A stretch of DNA of 64,000 bases from Paraphysomonas bandaiensis (Eukaryota > Chrysophyceae), in assembly GCA_965644295.1 (NCBI GenBank), contig CBFFRP010000184.1:62001-126000 (forward strand), given 5' to 3'. Shown piece by piece: positions 42,010-53,689 of the stretch. The position numbers and the translations under genes were made by a program. Positions within the stretch are counted from its first letter, which is position 1, and each line of letters begins with the position of its first letter. The notes beneath the pieces were generated by a model that saw only the letters and a list, made by a program, of their open reading frames with translations, was not told the DNA's origin and searched no databases.

Positions 42010-43249
42010 ATGGCAAGCATGCCCGCCACGGCAGGCACATACAAGAGGAGCTTCTACACTCTCATTCTAGCCACTCACACTGGCAAGGTATAGCCACTCA
42101 GACTGTGGCGAATAGACTTTGATGACGCATAATGAGGTGCGGTATTCCACTCTTCGTGAGGGCCAGATTGCTCTGTTCACTGGAAGCATATATGGAGCTG
42201 TGCATACTATCACCGGCCACCCGCTGGATACTGTGAAGGTGGCGTATTAGATTATAAGATGTGGCAGACAGCTAACTGTGTATCAATGTAGAGCAAAATG
42301 CAACTTCAGGTTCAAGTCAAAGTTAATGACACTCATCTAACACGATGCAGGCTAACTACCTCAATATGCGGGTATTAGATGTCGTCAAAAGTATATATAG
42401 AGAGCATGGATGTATGGGTTTCTTTCATGGCTGCATTCCCCCTTTGTTAGGTAGTGCACTGTACCGCGGAGTCATGATTAGTGGATATGAAACTAGTTTC
42501 AGCTATATTCATTTGAACTACGACTCTGATCATTTTTTGAACAGAGAGTTCATGGGCTTTCTTCGCCCGATTGTTCCGTTGTCAGTTATTTTTGCATCTA
42601 TATCAAGAGGATTGATCGAAGGTTAGTGGTGCGCAGTGTAGAACTTTATTCTTCCTGTCTTTTCTGTGCCTGGTTAATTTTCTTTTCTGTGAAGCTCCGT
42701 TTGAGTACGCGAAGTTGATGGGACAGACTGAAAAAAAGTGGGTCATCAGCCACATATATCGTGGACTACACTGGCAGTTGCTTCGCACAACAACCCTTCT
42801 GATGCCTGTGTATACTCTTTTCGACTTGACCCGGAGAAAGTCGAATATAATGCAAACTCTAGCTGGGAATATGTTCGTTACTTTCGGGGTGGTGGGAGTA
42901 TCATATCTTATAACATGGCCTTTAGAAACTCTGAAGAATTTGGCACAAACAGGTATTCCGAGACCTGGGGCTAGTGTGAAGGAGAGAGTGAGATACATGG
43001 GAGGTATATCTGGACTTATGCGCGGTGTATCACCAGGTACTCAGCGAAATGCATATATATATATCTGTAAATGTTTTGAAGCAGCTGAGTGCTTAGATAT
43101 TGATGCAATAATACTTATGCGAGTGACACGAACACGTTATTGTAGGTGCTCTCAGTGGTGGCGGGAGGAATGCATTTGGAATGGTTGCGATGGTTTACAC
43201 ACAGCAATTTGTGACTTCCATGGGTTGGCGGGACAATAGTACAGGGTAG
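42010..43249 (+). CDS. Mitochondrial carrier family (SLC25-like) protein
   Basis: Six exons (42010-42087, 42137-42238, 42292-42309, 42351-42621, 42695-43036, 43146-43249) give 304 residues. The three repeat signatures are HPLDTVKSKMQ, APFEYAKLMGQ and WPLETLKNLAQ, all close to PX(D/E)XX(K/R). Each sits at the end of an odd-numbered membrane helix, as in the inner-membrane solute carriers. Length matches the family (about 300). Exon 3 is an 18-bp microexon encoding SKMQLQ, inside the first signature. ATG 42010 (MASMPATAGTYKR) is preferred over an in-frame one at 41905 because homology starts just after it and the upstream part would fall in the divergent promoter. The transported substrate is not recognisable. 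It is divergent from the CorA gene. Confidence 0.87.
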
Positions 43250-43862
43250 TGTGTGACAGTGTGCGTGTGTTGTATAGTAGTACGGCCGTAGCTTTTAGCG
43301 TAGTAATTAAACGAGTATATCTCCTGTATCCTATAATCTATAATGTGAGATTATGAATTATGCATAGAAGAGTAGAGCTTATGATCACTTTTGTTACTGG
43401 AAACTACATGTATGCTGATCATGCCAAACAACTGATTCACTGTGAAAGAATGTGCCTGAATACTCAATGCTCTGTAAAATTTATTTCGCAGCATTGTAAC
43501 ATGCGTTTATATCTACGGCCGTTGTGTACATTCTCAAACTATACTAAGGTGACACGCTTTTTTCTGTACGTGGTTCAACAAAACACATTATATTCTTAAT
43601 ATCACTCTGCGCTGAGTGTTTCCGAAGTATCAACATTTATCACGCACACTTAAGATTGTGCCTAAACCTGACGGCAGCAGAGGAAAATGATAATCGAGAG
43701 AAGCCTAATAGTAAGGACTACACTCCAGTTGTAATGCAATAATGCACTTTCGCGGTGCAGAAAAGAACAACTACATATCGTGTTCTAATGGACAAGTATA
43801 CAGCGGCTAATATACAATAACTTTCTCATAGCCAAAGGGATATACAGGGTAATATGTCAGGA
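43250..43862. other. Convergent spacer between carrier and U-box genes
   Basis: 613 bp between convergent stop codons. Nothing was recognised in it. Confidence 0.5.
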
Positions 43863-45045
43863 TTATTCTATAGACCCAGTAGAATTGACAGCTAGCCTTT
43901 CTATGTGTTGGGTGGCCTCAGAATTACCTGTCGCCGCAGAGAGGTGATAGAAGTGTATTGCTTTCTCCACATTTACAGGAACACCACATCCCATTTCATA
44001 CATCCTTGCTAAATTATATGCCGCTCCACTATGCCCCTGTTCAATCGCTAATTGATAGAACATCATAGCTCGCGCATAGTCTACCCGCACACCACGGCCT
44101 GTCTCGTAAAACCTTCCCACATAATACAGGCAAGAAGGGTGTCCCTGCTCAGCGGACATAGAATAGTAGCGTATTGCCTCTTCGTTGTCTTGAGATACCC
44201 CCCAACCTCGCTCATAACATACCCCCATGTTACACTGAGCAACAGGATCTCCTTGTTGGGCTGCCATGAGGAAGCAACGAGCAGCTTGGTCAAAATCACG
44301 ATGTATTCCCTCCGCCCGCTCGAAACAGACACCAAGATTGCACTGTGCAACTGCGAGTCCTTTGGAAGCTGCATCATGGAAGTATGATACTGCAAGGGAA
44401 TGGTCCTTATTAACTCCTGTTCCGTATATATGACACAGACCAAAGAAGCACTGAATGTGGGGATTGGTAGATCGTGCTGGGTCTTCATGTACCCACCGTT
44501 GGACATCGCGAGACAGACTCTCAGCGCGCTGACTATCAGGCGGTATAAGACTCGTAGTGGTGGTCATGAGTACAGCACAAGTATATGCCTTAGCGACGTA
44601 ATTGTCGTCCTTACAAAGTTGGTTGAGTTGTTCCCACGCATCGAGCTTGCCGCACCTAGAACGCATGAACAGCTGTTCTAGCATACTGTCATCGATGACC
44701 TCACCAGGTGTGAGGTCGCCGCAAATGCTCTAAAATACATAATTACACAATTACTCTGATACAAATAACAATTCCTACCGCTACATCGATATTTGATTTC
44801 TGCGGGAGGTAAAACTGGATAGCCTCACGAAGAGCGCTGTTGGGTATGAGCACGCGCTCTGATTCCGTCAGGATATTACCCGTCATTGGGTTAGTGTTTT
44901 GCTTGCGCAGCCATTTCTCTATCGCCGTCCTCTCATATGTGAATCCTGTTGTTCCTAGAATGACCGGATCTCTCATCATCTCATATGTTATGCTGCAGCA
45001 GAAAGACGGAAGAATATTATCACACTCATCACAGAATTCTGTCAT
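43863..45045 (-). CDS. U-box domain protein with Sel1-like repeats (probable E3 ubiquitin ligase)
   Basis: Exon 1 (44779-45045) and exon 2 (43863-44729) are joined in phase 0 over a 48-bp intron and give 377 residues. Residues about 10-80 form a U-box, which binds ubiquitin-loaded E2: CSITYEMMRDPVIL, GFTYERTAIEKWL and NPMTGNIL. From about residue 190, five to six Sel1-like (TPR-type) repeats follow, with the regular A.CNLGVCFERAEG and Y.LAIEQGHSGAAYNLARMY pattern spaced every 36 residues. Sel1 repeats usually hold partner proteins, so they probably select the substrate. U-box plus Sel1 proteins are known in several protist groups. No signal peptide is present, so the protein is likely cytosolic. 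Confidence 0.9.
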
Positions 45046-46098
45046 TACGACAATAATAAAATGTGACTGAATCTATCTATACTCCGGACACAATATATAT
45101 GTCCAGTTAGCCGAGTAAGTTGACGCTCTTAAGTCCCAGCGGTTGAAATAGTCCGATCAAACTGATATACGCACATACAAAACTAATACGATGTCCAGCA
45201 GGTATGCATGTATATGTACAGAGTATATATACTCTACGCTGCTGTATATATGCACAACTGTATTTGAGTGCACAACTAGAAAAACACGGAACGGAGAATT
45301 ACTCCTCCGTGGCATCATTCCTACCACACGAAACTATCTTATGGTAGGGCAGTACATATACACTGTATTATACAGTTACAGGTTCGGTCACCATGTCCAC
45401 CTGCCCGTGAATGTTATCATCTCATACAATCCATTCATACAATCCATTCATGCAATCCATTCATGGAATGCGATCATGTCGTTAATTACACTATCGGAGA
45501 TATTGCTTCGGTAATTTTATATGATTGCCATGACTACAATACTCCATTTAGGGGCTCGACATCACTCCTGTTATGTGTCTAAACTACAGAGTTAGTCCGG
45601 TATGGATTCTTTTCGACGTAGCGCTGATTAAACAGATATAGCATTTCAGTTGGTAAGATTTTGTGACGCTATCACGCATTTCGCTTCAGATCGTATAGAT
45701 GGATTTTGAAAATGCCTATTATATAATTACGTTGATCACACTACATTTACGACATCCACTCAATAAAAATGCGCACATGTTGTATTTTGTGATGTTTAAT
45801 GAAGTAGCTTTTAGGGTGCTCTCCATAAAGCCACAGCCCTTGTTATATACTATTGTGTAAATAATACCATTCAATATGAGTTTAAAGCTTAAAGGTTGGT
45901 ATGTACCTATGTACAAATTACAAATGCACTACTCCTAGGTTCTAGGTAGAATGCACAATATTATCAAAGAAAGCTAATGTATACTTGCTACTTAAGATTT
46001 ATCATGTTACGACATTAAGTTCTTCAATAATTCTCTGCCCTACGATGGCAAATACAGTCCAACATAAAGTTTCACCCTATTAACCAGCTCCAAGCCCA
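45046..46098. other. Spacer upstream of the U-box gene
   Basis: About 1 kb. It contains the TGTACAGAGTATA word (45215-45227) overlapping a perfect 14-bp palindrome GAGTATATATACTC (45221-45234), a GCTGCTGTATATA word nearby, and a short triplication of CAATCCATTCAT (about 45428-45465). No gene is supported. Confidence 0.45.
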
Positions 46099-47427
46099 AT
46101 GTCTCTATTGAGACCGTGGCTGAGTCACATCAGTGTGCCCAGGGCCTTTTACACTCCCTTACTGCTGCATTTTGTTGACCACCACGCTTCCGACAAATTA
46201 CCTGTCACACCATGTTGTACACGCTCCAAGTCCCCCTGCCTGGCCTTGCAACCTTCACCCTACTCAACTACTTCAGTTAAACAACGTGCCTGCACCAATG
46301 CAGCGCTGACCGCATGCATATGCTATCACCTAAGGAGACACCTTCGTCTCCTACACGGTTCTCTACGGATACAACCACTTACAGCATGGCTCGTGCGAGC
46401 AGATCCACGCAAACGGCCCCCATGTACCTTCTCTGCAACCCCTGTCTCCTCTCGACACCTCTCCACTGCACAACAGGGCCGTCTCCTGACGACAACCCAG
46501 CCCAACCCAACATGGTTTGTCTGTGGTCCATCCACCCAGCAGGCTACCCCCTCACCCTGTTCACCTATCACCCCCACAGCCCATCCATCTCATTGGATAG
46601 ACACTGTATTCCGCATACGGTATACTCGACTACTGTACTACTGTGTCCTACAGGATGTATACCATTCCGTGTATACCTCTACTGCTGTTGGACACATCAC
46701 CATGTCCATGTACCTGTCTACCTGTACTGTTGGACACATCACCATGTCCATGTACCTGTATACCGGTACTGTTGGACACATCACCAGCTCTCTCTCTCTG
46801 TCCAACACACTCATAACACCACTGCAGTGTCATACACACACACAGTACACTCTACCTCCTCCTAGAAAACCCCCAGACAAACCATCTCCCCTCCCTTCGT
46901 CTCTGATACCTTGCCGTCATCTTCCTTACACACACTCTCTATGCCTCAGTCTGTACCCCCCTGCACCAACACAGACACTAACAAGAGCAGCTGAGGACGT
47001 CCGAGTGTCTCCTCCAGACCATCATCATCATCACGATCATCTCGTGCATAGGTCTATCAGAGTACTCGACCTCAGTGACTCTTGTTCTGTTGCGCAGTCT
47101 CACTCCCCTCAATCAGATGTTGCCTCTCTTGCACCATCACACTCCCTCTCGACTCCCTGTAGCTGGACACACCGGATGACCCTCACATCCCACCCCTGTA
47201 CAGCTATACACCCTCTTGCATGTGTTCTCTACCGCTGGCTAAGACAGCAAAAGAGCCGATTTCGACGCTTCTTCACAGTAGGCCATAACCTTTTGCAAGA
47301 CCTTCATCCACATACCTCCGAGCCACTTGGAACAATGCCTAAAGGAAGGCCACCAGATCGCCAATCTCAGAAGGGCATATTACTGTTTCCCCTAACTGCC
47401 ATAAGGCTAATAAGTCAGTCCCCGTGA
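46099..47427 (+). CDS. Doubtful 442-codon open frame in C-rich sequence
   Basis: The + strand is open for 442 codons. However, the peptide is low-complexity (Pro, Thr, Ser, His and Cys rich, with DHHHHHDH) and resembles no family I know. The DNA is unusually rich in C and T on this strand compared with its surroundings, which by itself favours a chance open frame. It contains a 42-bp tandem repeat and ends just before dispersed-repeat copy B, so it could be part of a mobile element or a non-coding transcript. One point in favour of a transcription unit is that the strand alternation of the window predicts a + gene exactly here. I would not use it as a protein without RNA evidence. Confidence 0.2.
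   Translation: MSLLRPWLSHISVPRAFYTPLLLHFVDHHASDKLPVTPCCTRSKSPCLALQPSPYSTTSVKQRACTNAALTACICYHLRRHLRLLHGSLRIQPLTAWLVRADPRKRPPCTFSATPVSSRHLSTAQQGRLLTTTQPNPTWFVCGPSTQQATPSPCSPITPTAHPSHWIDTVFRIRYTRLLYYCVLQDVYHSVYTSTAVGHITMSMYLSTCTVGHITMSMYLYTGTVGHITSSLSLSNTLITPLQCHTHTQYTLPPPRKPPDKPSPLPSSLIPCRHLPYTHSLCLSLYPPAPTQTLTRAAEDVRVSPPDHHHHHDHLVHRSIRVLDLSDSCSVAQSHSPQSDVASLAPSHSLSTPCSWTHRMTLTSHPCTAIHPLACVLYRWLRQQKSRFRRFFTVGHNLLQDLHPHTSEPLGTMPKGRPPDRQSQKGILLFPLTAIRLISQSP
46685..46800 (+). repeat. 42-bp tandem repeat, about 2.7 copies
   Basis: CTGTTGGACACATCACCA begins at 46685, 46727 and 46769, exactly 42 bp apart. The first two units continue with TGTCCATGTACCTGT; the third diverges after CACCA. Confidence 0.9.
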
Positions 47428-48070
47428 GGTACATAAGGCTATCTATCATATAGCGAGTGGAGTCTCATCCCAAGAGGAGACCTCCAGATCACACGCGCCG
47501 GTGAGTCCCAGGACACACGATCATGGCGAGCCTCATAACACACACTAAGAACGGAAGTGGTTGCACCTTGGTGCTTGCGGCGACGCACAAGCAGCTTCTG
47601 TAGCGTTAAATAGTAGGATAAAAGAGTTTGTATTGATTAGTTACGGGTAGTAGTCTAACTAGTATGACTAGCATTCTTCTAGCCACTAATTGGTGCAGGC
47701 TTTCAACGCCTATTGCTAAATAATCAGACATTCAATATATATTAAGTTCTTCTCATACTCACGATTTTCTGTTAAGAATGTATGACTCAAGATGTATGAA
47801 CTCATAATCTTAAAGCTTCACATTGCAGCATAGAAATAGAAAATATCTTTGACAACCACCAATCGTCGATGTCGTATTGGCATTTATTCTGTATTTATTC
47901 ATTGTACAGTATGTGATCATAACGGATAATTTCTAATAGAAATAACGCAACCATGAATTATCACGCTTACAAGATACACTATTTTTTGTATTACGAAAGA
48001 GCAGGAAAAGAACACCTAAATACCTAAATTATGTTTTTTATCGTGTTCTATAATATCTTTCACATGTCAG
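47428..48070. other. Spacer with dispersed-repeat copy B
   Basis: 643 bp between the doubtful frame and the 3' end of the coiled-coil/WW gene. Apart from copy B it is AT-rich, with no recognised gene. Confidence 0.5.
47553..47722 (+). repeat. Dispersed repeat, copy B (shorter)
   Basis: 47553-47618 matches the right third of copy A (GTGGTTGCACCTTGG to TAAATAGTAGGAT) with few differences. After about 88 bp of unrelated sequence, ACGCCTATTGCTAA (near 47706) matches a segment that in copy A lies only 32 bp downstream (near 18341). The outer stem is kept as GGAAG with CTTCT. Confidence 0.7.
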
Positions 48071-50237
48071 TTACAGAATATGATAAGAATCGGAGGCTTC
48101 TTGAAGAGCTCTACTCCGAACTGCCACTGTACCAGTACGAATATACTCCCGATATTCCTCCTCCGACATATCTTCGAACGATATAAGTGAGTTCGTCTTG
48201 GAGTTACCCTTAACAGCACTGTGTATTGATTCGGTAGTCGCTGGTGGCAATTGACCTGAAGGCAAAATAGTCTGCTCGATCTCAGAAGGCATCTCCCATT
48301 GAGTTACCCTGATGACAACGATAAAAAATGAGGAGTAGTTCTCGCGAGAGAAGCACATTACCCTGAGTCAGGATTATAATAGTACTTCAGACCAGATGAC
48401 GGGTCATTAAATTGTATCCATTTTTCGGACGGAAGGCCTCCTCCTCGATGTATAGTAAAACAAACATGCTCTCCTACATCTGAAGGGTCATGAGCACATC
48501 AACATAACAGGTATAAAACAATATATAAACCTTCTAAATTATCATCTTCTTCGTTGTATTCATCATTACCGTATTCGGAAACCATTTCAGGTAAGTCCGG
48601 TTTGCGAATCCTGAAAGCAAATCGTTATTACAATACAATACCTATTCGACACATACATTTTCTCTTTACCCTTTACGAGCTCCTCGCTTGCTTCGTCACT
48701 ATCGGGATATAGTTTTCGGGTCGCGCTTTCTACTTCTGGAGATGCACACGGCACATTCTCAGGGGACATTTTTGCCTCCTCATAATCACGTCTGATTTCT
48801 GGACTACCACCACCAAGAACGACCGTATCCTCAGATATTTGTACTCGTTTCCTAGTACTATCACTGAGTTCTTTGATGCCTGGTGACGTATTGTGCCGCA
48901 CAGAAGATTCACCTGAAATAATTGTCAGAGAGCACGATGACGTTGAGCTGGCAGAAGATACCAATATTCATCGCTAAAGATGTAGTATTCGACTGTCCTG
49001 AGCCGCGCACTGCCATAAGAAGTGGCGTGGTGCACAAATATTCAGCAATTTCCAAAATTTGGGAATGGTTCATGAAGTCCATCAACCGAAGTGTGCACTC
49101 CTTTGATGATTTGTGTACCCTGCGTCGAGGGGTGCGATCTATCGACGGGCGTCCATGTAGAAGGGCATAATCGTCAGTTTCTTCGTTCTCCTTGTCAAAG
49201 GCCCCGTGTGACTCATCAGAGTGATGAAGAGTAAAGACTCCACATTCCAAGAGATAAACGATGTCATGTATATCAAGAGGTGGTCTTACAGCTCCCTTGG
49301 TGCCAGGAGACCGTGTTGAAGTTCCATGATCCTTTTCATGTTCGGCCACAGCGCAAATTAAATCATACAAACGCTTATCCCTTCTCCGGAGACCTCTTAG
49401 GGTTTCTGCCATCGGAAGTGTATCTGCTGCACTATTGGACCGAGCGCTTTTAGCCTCCGCTTTCTGAAGCAGCTCACGAAGGTACTCAACTTCCTGAGAT
49501 GAATCCTGCAAGCGAGCCATATATGCCCCCTCGAGCTCTGATGTGGCGGCTTGAGCTGTATCCAGCTCTTCGTTCAACTCAGCTATTTCACGAAGCAATT
49601 TTTTCACAATTTCATCGTTTTCTTCATTTTTTTTCTTGTCACTGACGTTCATTTGGGAGTGTTCTGGGCTCGGTTTCAACTCTGATATTAGCTGCTTATG
49701 CTCTTCAAGCTTTCTCATACACTGCTCAAGTTCAACACGTAAACGTTCATTTTGTGAAACAGCTTCAAATAGTTGGCGCGATAGTTTTTCATTTAGCAAA
49801 TGCTTGGATTCCTTGTGTGCTTTAAGCGTGTTTATAGTTTTTCTGAGTTGGTCGTTTTCCTTTTGTAGTTCGCTGTTGCCTGAGCTCTGACTGGCTTCCA
49901 ACTCATGGATTCTAGCTTTAAGGTTTTGAATTTGCTGCATGGAATCCTTGTGGAATTTAGCCTTTGCATATTCTAAATTATGCAGTGCAGCATCTTTAGT
50001 TTCTAACTCAAGCTCAAGTTTAGTGATCATAATATCTTTCTCGCTCATATCTGACTTAACAGGCATGCGAGCCACCCTCTCTATCTCTTCCTCTGTTGCG
50101 GATGATAACTTCCGTGTAATGGATGGCCTATCCTCATCAGCTTGCGTGTACTCCACATTTACCTCCTCTCCTTCACTCGTCTCGCACTCCTCATCGTCTT
50201 CAGAGATGCTTGCAAACCGTGACGTTAGTTTCGACAT
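48071..50237 (-). CDS. Long coiled-coil protein with C-terminal WW domain
   Basis: Five exons (48962-50237, 48657-48912, 48531-48610, 48362-48479, 48071-48308), all joined by 46-53 bp GT-AG introns in consistent phase, give 655 residues. An acidic N terminus is followed by a long coiled coil (about residues 65-300; for example ELEASQSSGNSELQKENDQL). A basic RRRDKRLYDL segment leads into a helical region with SQILEIAEYL, then a Ser-rich linker. A WW domain is encoded across the last intron: SEKWIQFNDPSSGLKYYYN joined to PDSGVTQWEMP, with both signature Trp residues and the central Tyr-Tyr-Tyr. WW domains bind proline-rich partners. Several cilium and centrosome proteins pair coiled coils with a WW domain, but the precise role is unknown. 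It is divergent from the glycosyltransferase gene. Confidence 0.86.
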
Positions 50238-50859
50238 GTGATAATCTAATCGTGAGTGTGCGCTGTGCTACTCTAAAGGGACCGATGCATTGCAGTGTTA
50301 CTGCCTGTGGGTAACGCCCATCAATCTTATTCTATTCTTCCTGTGAAATGTGTGTTGGTTGGTGTTGTACGGTTATATTGTGGTAGATATCATCTAGCTA
50401 TATCAGAGGGCTCATGGTCCTCATACGATACACTGCACTGTACCATATATATGCACTGTATGCACTGCGGTACTTCATAATTGTCGTCGCCAAATCCTTA
50501 GAAACTACTGCTGTACTACTGGAATACAATGACTCTTGCCTACGACGTATTTCTTATGTATTCTGCTGTATATAGTCTTATCATCTGATATGGTATACTG
50601 TATACCGGTATACAGTATGTCTAGGTTTGGATGCAAAGTGGTCGGTCTGTGTACAGCAGCAGCGTATGGTATGGAGGTGTATAGGTGGTACTCTTAACTC
50701 TCAGGTCACTCTCACTGGTCTGCTAATGACCCGGCTGACTTGACCAGGTAACTAACCATAACCACAGCGCAGTCAGCTGTATGCTGTCAGTCCCCTCTAC
50801 ACACATTCACAGATATGTACATATGCATACATGCGCAGTGTGTGTATATATAACTATAT
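50238..50859. promoter_or_regulatory. Divergent spacer with a 24-bp perfect palindrome
   Basis: This 622-bp shared upstream region contains ACTGCTGTACTACTGG (about 50505-50521), a perfect 24-bp palindrome at 50595-50618 (ATACTGTATACC followed by its reverse complement, centre TACCGGTA) and GTACAGCAGCAGCG (from 50651). These words recur in other divergent spacers. No gene is supported. Confidence 0.5.
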
Positions 50860-52472
50860 GTGATGACGAGTATATATATGAGCGCATATTTGAGTGTGTG
50901 TGTGGTGAGTGTGTGTGTGGCAGGGGGTGGTCCTGCGAGTGTCGACATCATCGCACAGGAGACTGGAGTAACCGTCACGTCAGCTTACTTAAATAGAGAA
51001 ATCAGTGTACCTCAATGGGCCTCAAATGCTTTCTCGTATGCGGCATATGAGCTCAACAATCACTCACAGGAGTGTAGTTTGGAGCTGTTGGGATTCGTTA
51101 AGAAGTCAACTCATTCCGGTGTGTTATTTCGTTTACGTTATTCACACGGCGTTGCGAGTGTGTATGCGGCGGATCCTCAATTCAGAGCGAAGTGTCTATA
51201 TAGAAAAATATCGGAAAAATGGCGACGAACTCATAAGATAGTTATGCTGGCATACTACTGTCCCGTGAGTAACTCTGAGATATGTATGGATCTTTCTGAG
51301 AAACATCGCCATTCAATTTTATTTAACTTACGTACAGTTTGCGTTGATGATTCAGACGATCGTGTTTATTGGGATAACCCTTTTAGGATGTTTATTAATC
51401 GCTTTCAATTGGTGGATCATTCTCCACGTATCGCTGTCTGCAGTGTTCGTCCTTATGGTACATCCAATCACACCATGGAAACTGCGATGCAAGCACTAAC
51501 CTGGGAGTGGTTGCAACATTATGTGTTATTGAACATGAGGGTATTCTTGTATGACCGTGTAGGAGTGTTTCGCTCTCTAGTAGAGGGGTTCGATCCTGCG
51601 AATGAAGATAAAATACACGGGATTATACATTACTACAACAGTACAATTTCTGCTGCCCTGCAGTATGGATTACCGGGATCAGCTGTCGCGAGCATTCCCT
51701 CAAGCGGCGTCAATATTCACGAGGCAGATGACGACAAGGTGATACAGATGTTATTATTGAGAATGTTTATTATATATAATTATTATTCAGCATAATTGTT
51801 AATATTTTGTAGGTATTTACTCTTACACACTGTCGTTTTGAAGCGCGTTCTCTCTTTCAAATTGAAAACGTATTGGTGGTTGACACCGACGAATTTATAT
51901 ACTGTCGTGGTAAGAGTAAGTCTAATATATCCTATTCGAGTCAAATCCAGGGCATCAACACATTATTGAGTGATATGAAGACGTCAGGTGCACAAGAGTT
52001 GCACCTGCTTCAGACACTGCCTTACCTTGCCTACGGTGTCGAAAATATACTAGATTGCGTGGTCAGTGCTGTGCGTAGTAACAAGGAGTTCAACTATCAC
52101 ATCTCGGGTCTAAGAGTATACAATAGCGCGTTACCGGATGCCACATCTCTGTTCAAATGTTTTGGTCCGATCAGTTCTTATGCTCACTACTTTAAATCAA
52201 TTTCGTATGGATTCATATGTCCTGCTACTGGATTTCATCACTCCTGCGAGCAAAGAAGTGCACTGAATATAACATCAAATGTGCTGAATGGGGAGTATAT
52301 TCAAGGGTGCCATTGCAATAGTCGAATTAACAGAGTGTGCGTTGCTGCCCACTTTACAATCGTTCAACTTAGATACACGCGAACTCCTCATAAACTTGTG
52401 AATGTGCGGCGTTTTAAAGGTATGCAATCAGAGTTGTACAATTTGATCGCAGAAAGGAAATCATTTCAATGA
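50860..52472 (+). CDS. GT92-like (GT-A fold) glycosyltransferase, secretory pathway
   Basis: Exon 1 (50860-51738) and exon 2 (51813-52472) are joined in phase 0 across a 74-bp intron and give 512 residues. The N terminus MMTSIYMSAYLSVCVVSVCVAG is a signal peptide or signal anchor, placing the enzyme in the ER or Golgi. PRIAVCSVRPYG opens the catalytic region. YVLLNMRVFLYDR and the stretch TLTHCRFEARSLFQ, NVLVVDTDEFIYCR match the GT92/DUF23 pattern, where the acidic DTDE motif binds metal and nucleotide sugar. A Cys-rich C-terminal part (SALNITSNVLNGEY, GCHCNSR) follows. Potential N-glycosylation sites are present (NHSQ, NSTI). Transfer of galactose or a related sugar to glycans is expected for the family, but the acceptor is unknown. 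Confidence 0.78.
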
Positions 52473-53689
52473 AACACGGGACTAAGTTTGCGGGGCGTGT
52501 ATTACACGACTTAGTAATTGAGAATTAGACATTGTACATACAGCAACTCCGTAATATAAATATGTGCCGATATAAGTATGTAATGTAAACTAGACCATTC
52601 ATAGATGCCATATATTAGTCAATAATAGATTAACTGTATGACCACCCAACGAATGTATAACACACTTCTATGTTATCGACTATTGCAAACTTTAAGATGC
52701 TATGACTAAATATCCTGCAAGTAGTATAAGCATGCTATTTTGGAACTAGCAATAATTCATAATTCTGAGCATCACCATGACTTGCGCTGGTAGCCCTATC
52801 TTTCTCTACTAGGGTAATAAAAAGCGCAATAGCAGCTTTATAACACTTGAGATATGACTGTATATACTACACTTGAAGTCTTAAATTCATATCTACTCCA
52901 CTTATTTCCTCTTACATAATTCTAGAAACATCTTACCCAGCCACAAACATCCAGTTTTCCTTGATATTAATACCAATGTAAGAACACCTTAATATCCTAT
53001 ATACTATACACCCCAATAACTCTCTACAGAATATATACCCTACTATTATTTAACGCGACGAAAGTATCTCATGCGTCACCACAAGCACCAAGGTACAACC
53101 ACTTTCTCTCTATCACTCAAAGCAAATGCAATGAGCAAGCAGAATGTTGACATATCTGACATCTGCTGACTTCAGGATTTTTGAGTCCTTAAGGTGAACA
53201 GCCCCGATGCTTGACTTCAGCAGGAAGCCCAATATCCCAAGGAGAGAGGAAAAGTGCAAGCCTTTTTCACCCCCCAAACTTCCCTGAGCCAGACTTTCTC
53301 TTTTACAATCCCCACTTTTGGTCTAACTAAAACTTTTAGCTACCTCTTCACATATTGCTACCTACGTCGTTTTCATGTACTATACTGGTTCAACAGACCA
53401 CCACCAATACCTAAATTGTCCAGCGAGTGGCTCTGGTTGCAATATATGCAGCACTTCTTTTAAGTCAAACGAAAGCAAGACAAAAACTGACAGCCACTTT
53501 TAAATAATGCTATATTAAATATTGCTACGACTTACGCAAATACCATATCGGATTCCGCAGATGCACAACAAAATACATCCGTGATGCACACCTCGTTCTT
53601 ACTCTACAGAAAGTAGAATCGCAACCCCATGTTTTACAACGTCACATGAGCTTCTACACAGACAATATAAGAAATATTTCGACATGACC
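52473..53689. other. Convergent spacer with dispersed-repeat copy C
   Basis: 1.2 kb between the convergent glycosyltransferase and chromatin genes. It holds repeat copy C (53042-53236). The rest is AT-rich with no supported gene. Confidence 0.55.
53042..53236 (-). repeat. Dispersed repeat, copy C
   Basis: The reverse complement aligns end to end with copy A (18113-18310), including GAAGTCAAGCATC, TTCACCTTAAGGACTCAAA, CAACATTCTGCTTGCTCA and TTTGCTTTGAGTGATAGAG. Outer stem bases (GAAAGT with ACTTTC) and the inner stem (TACC with GGTG) remain pairable despite differences from copies A and B. Confidence 0.85.
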
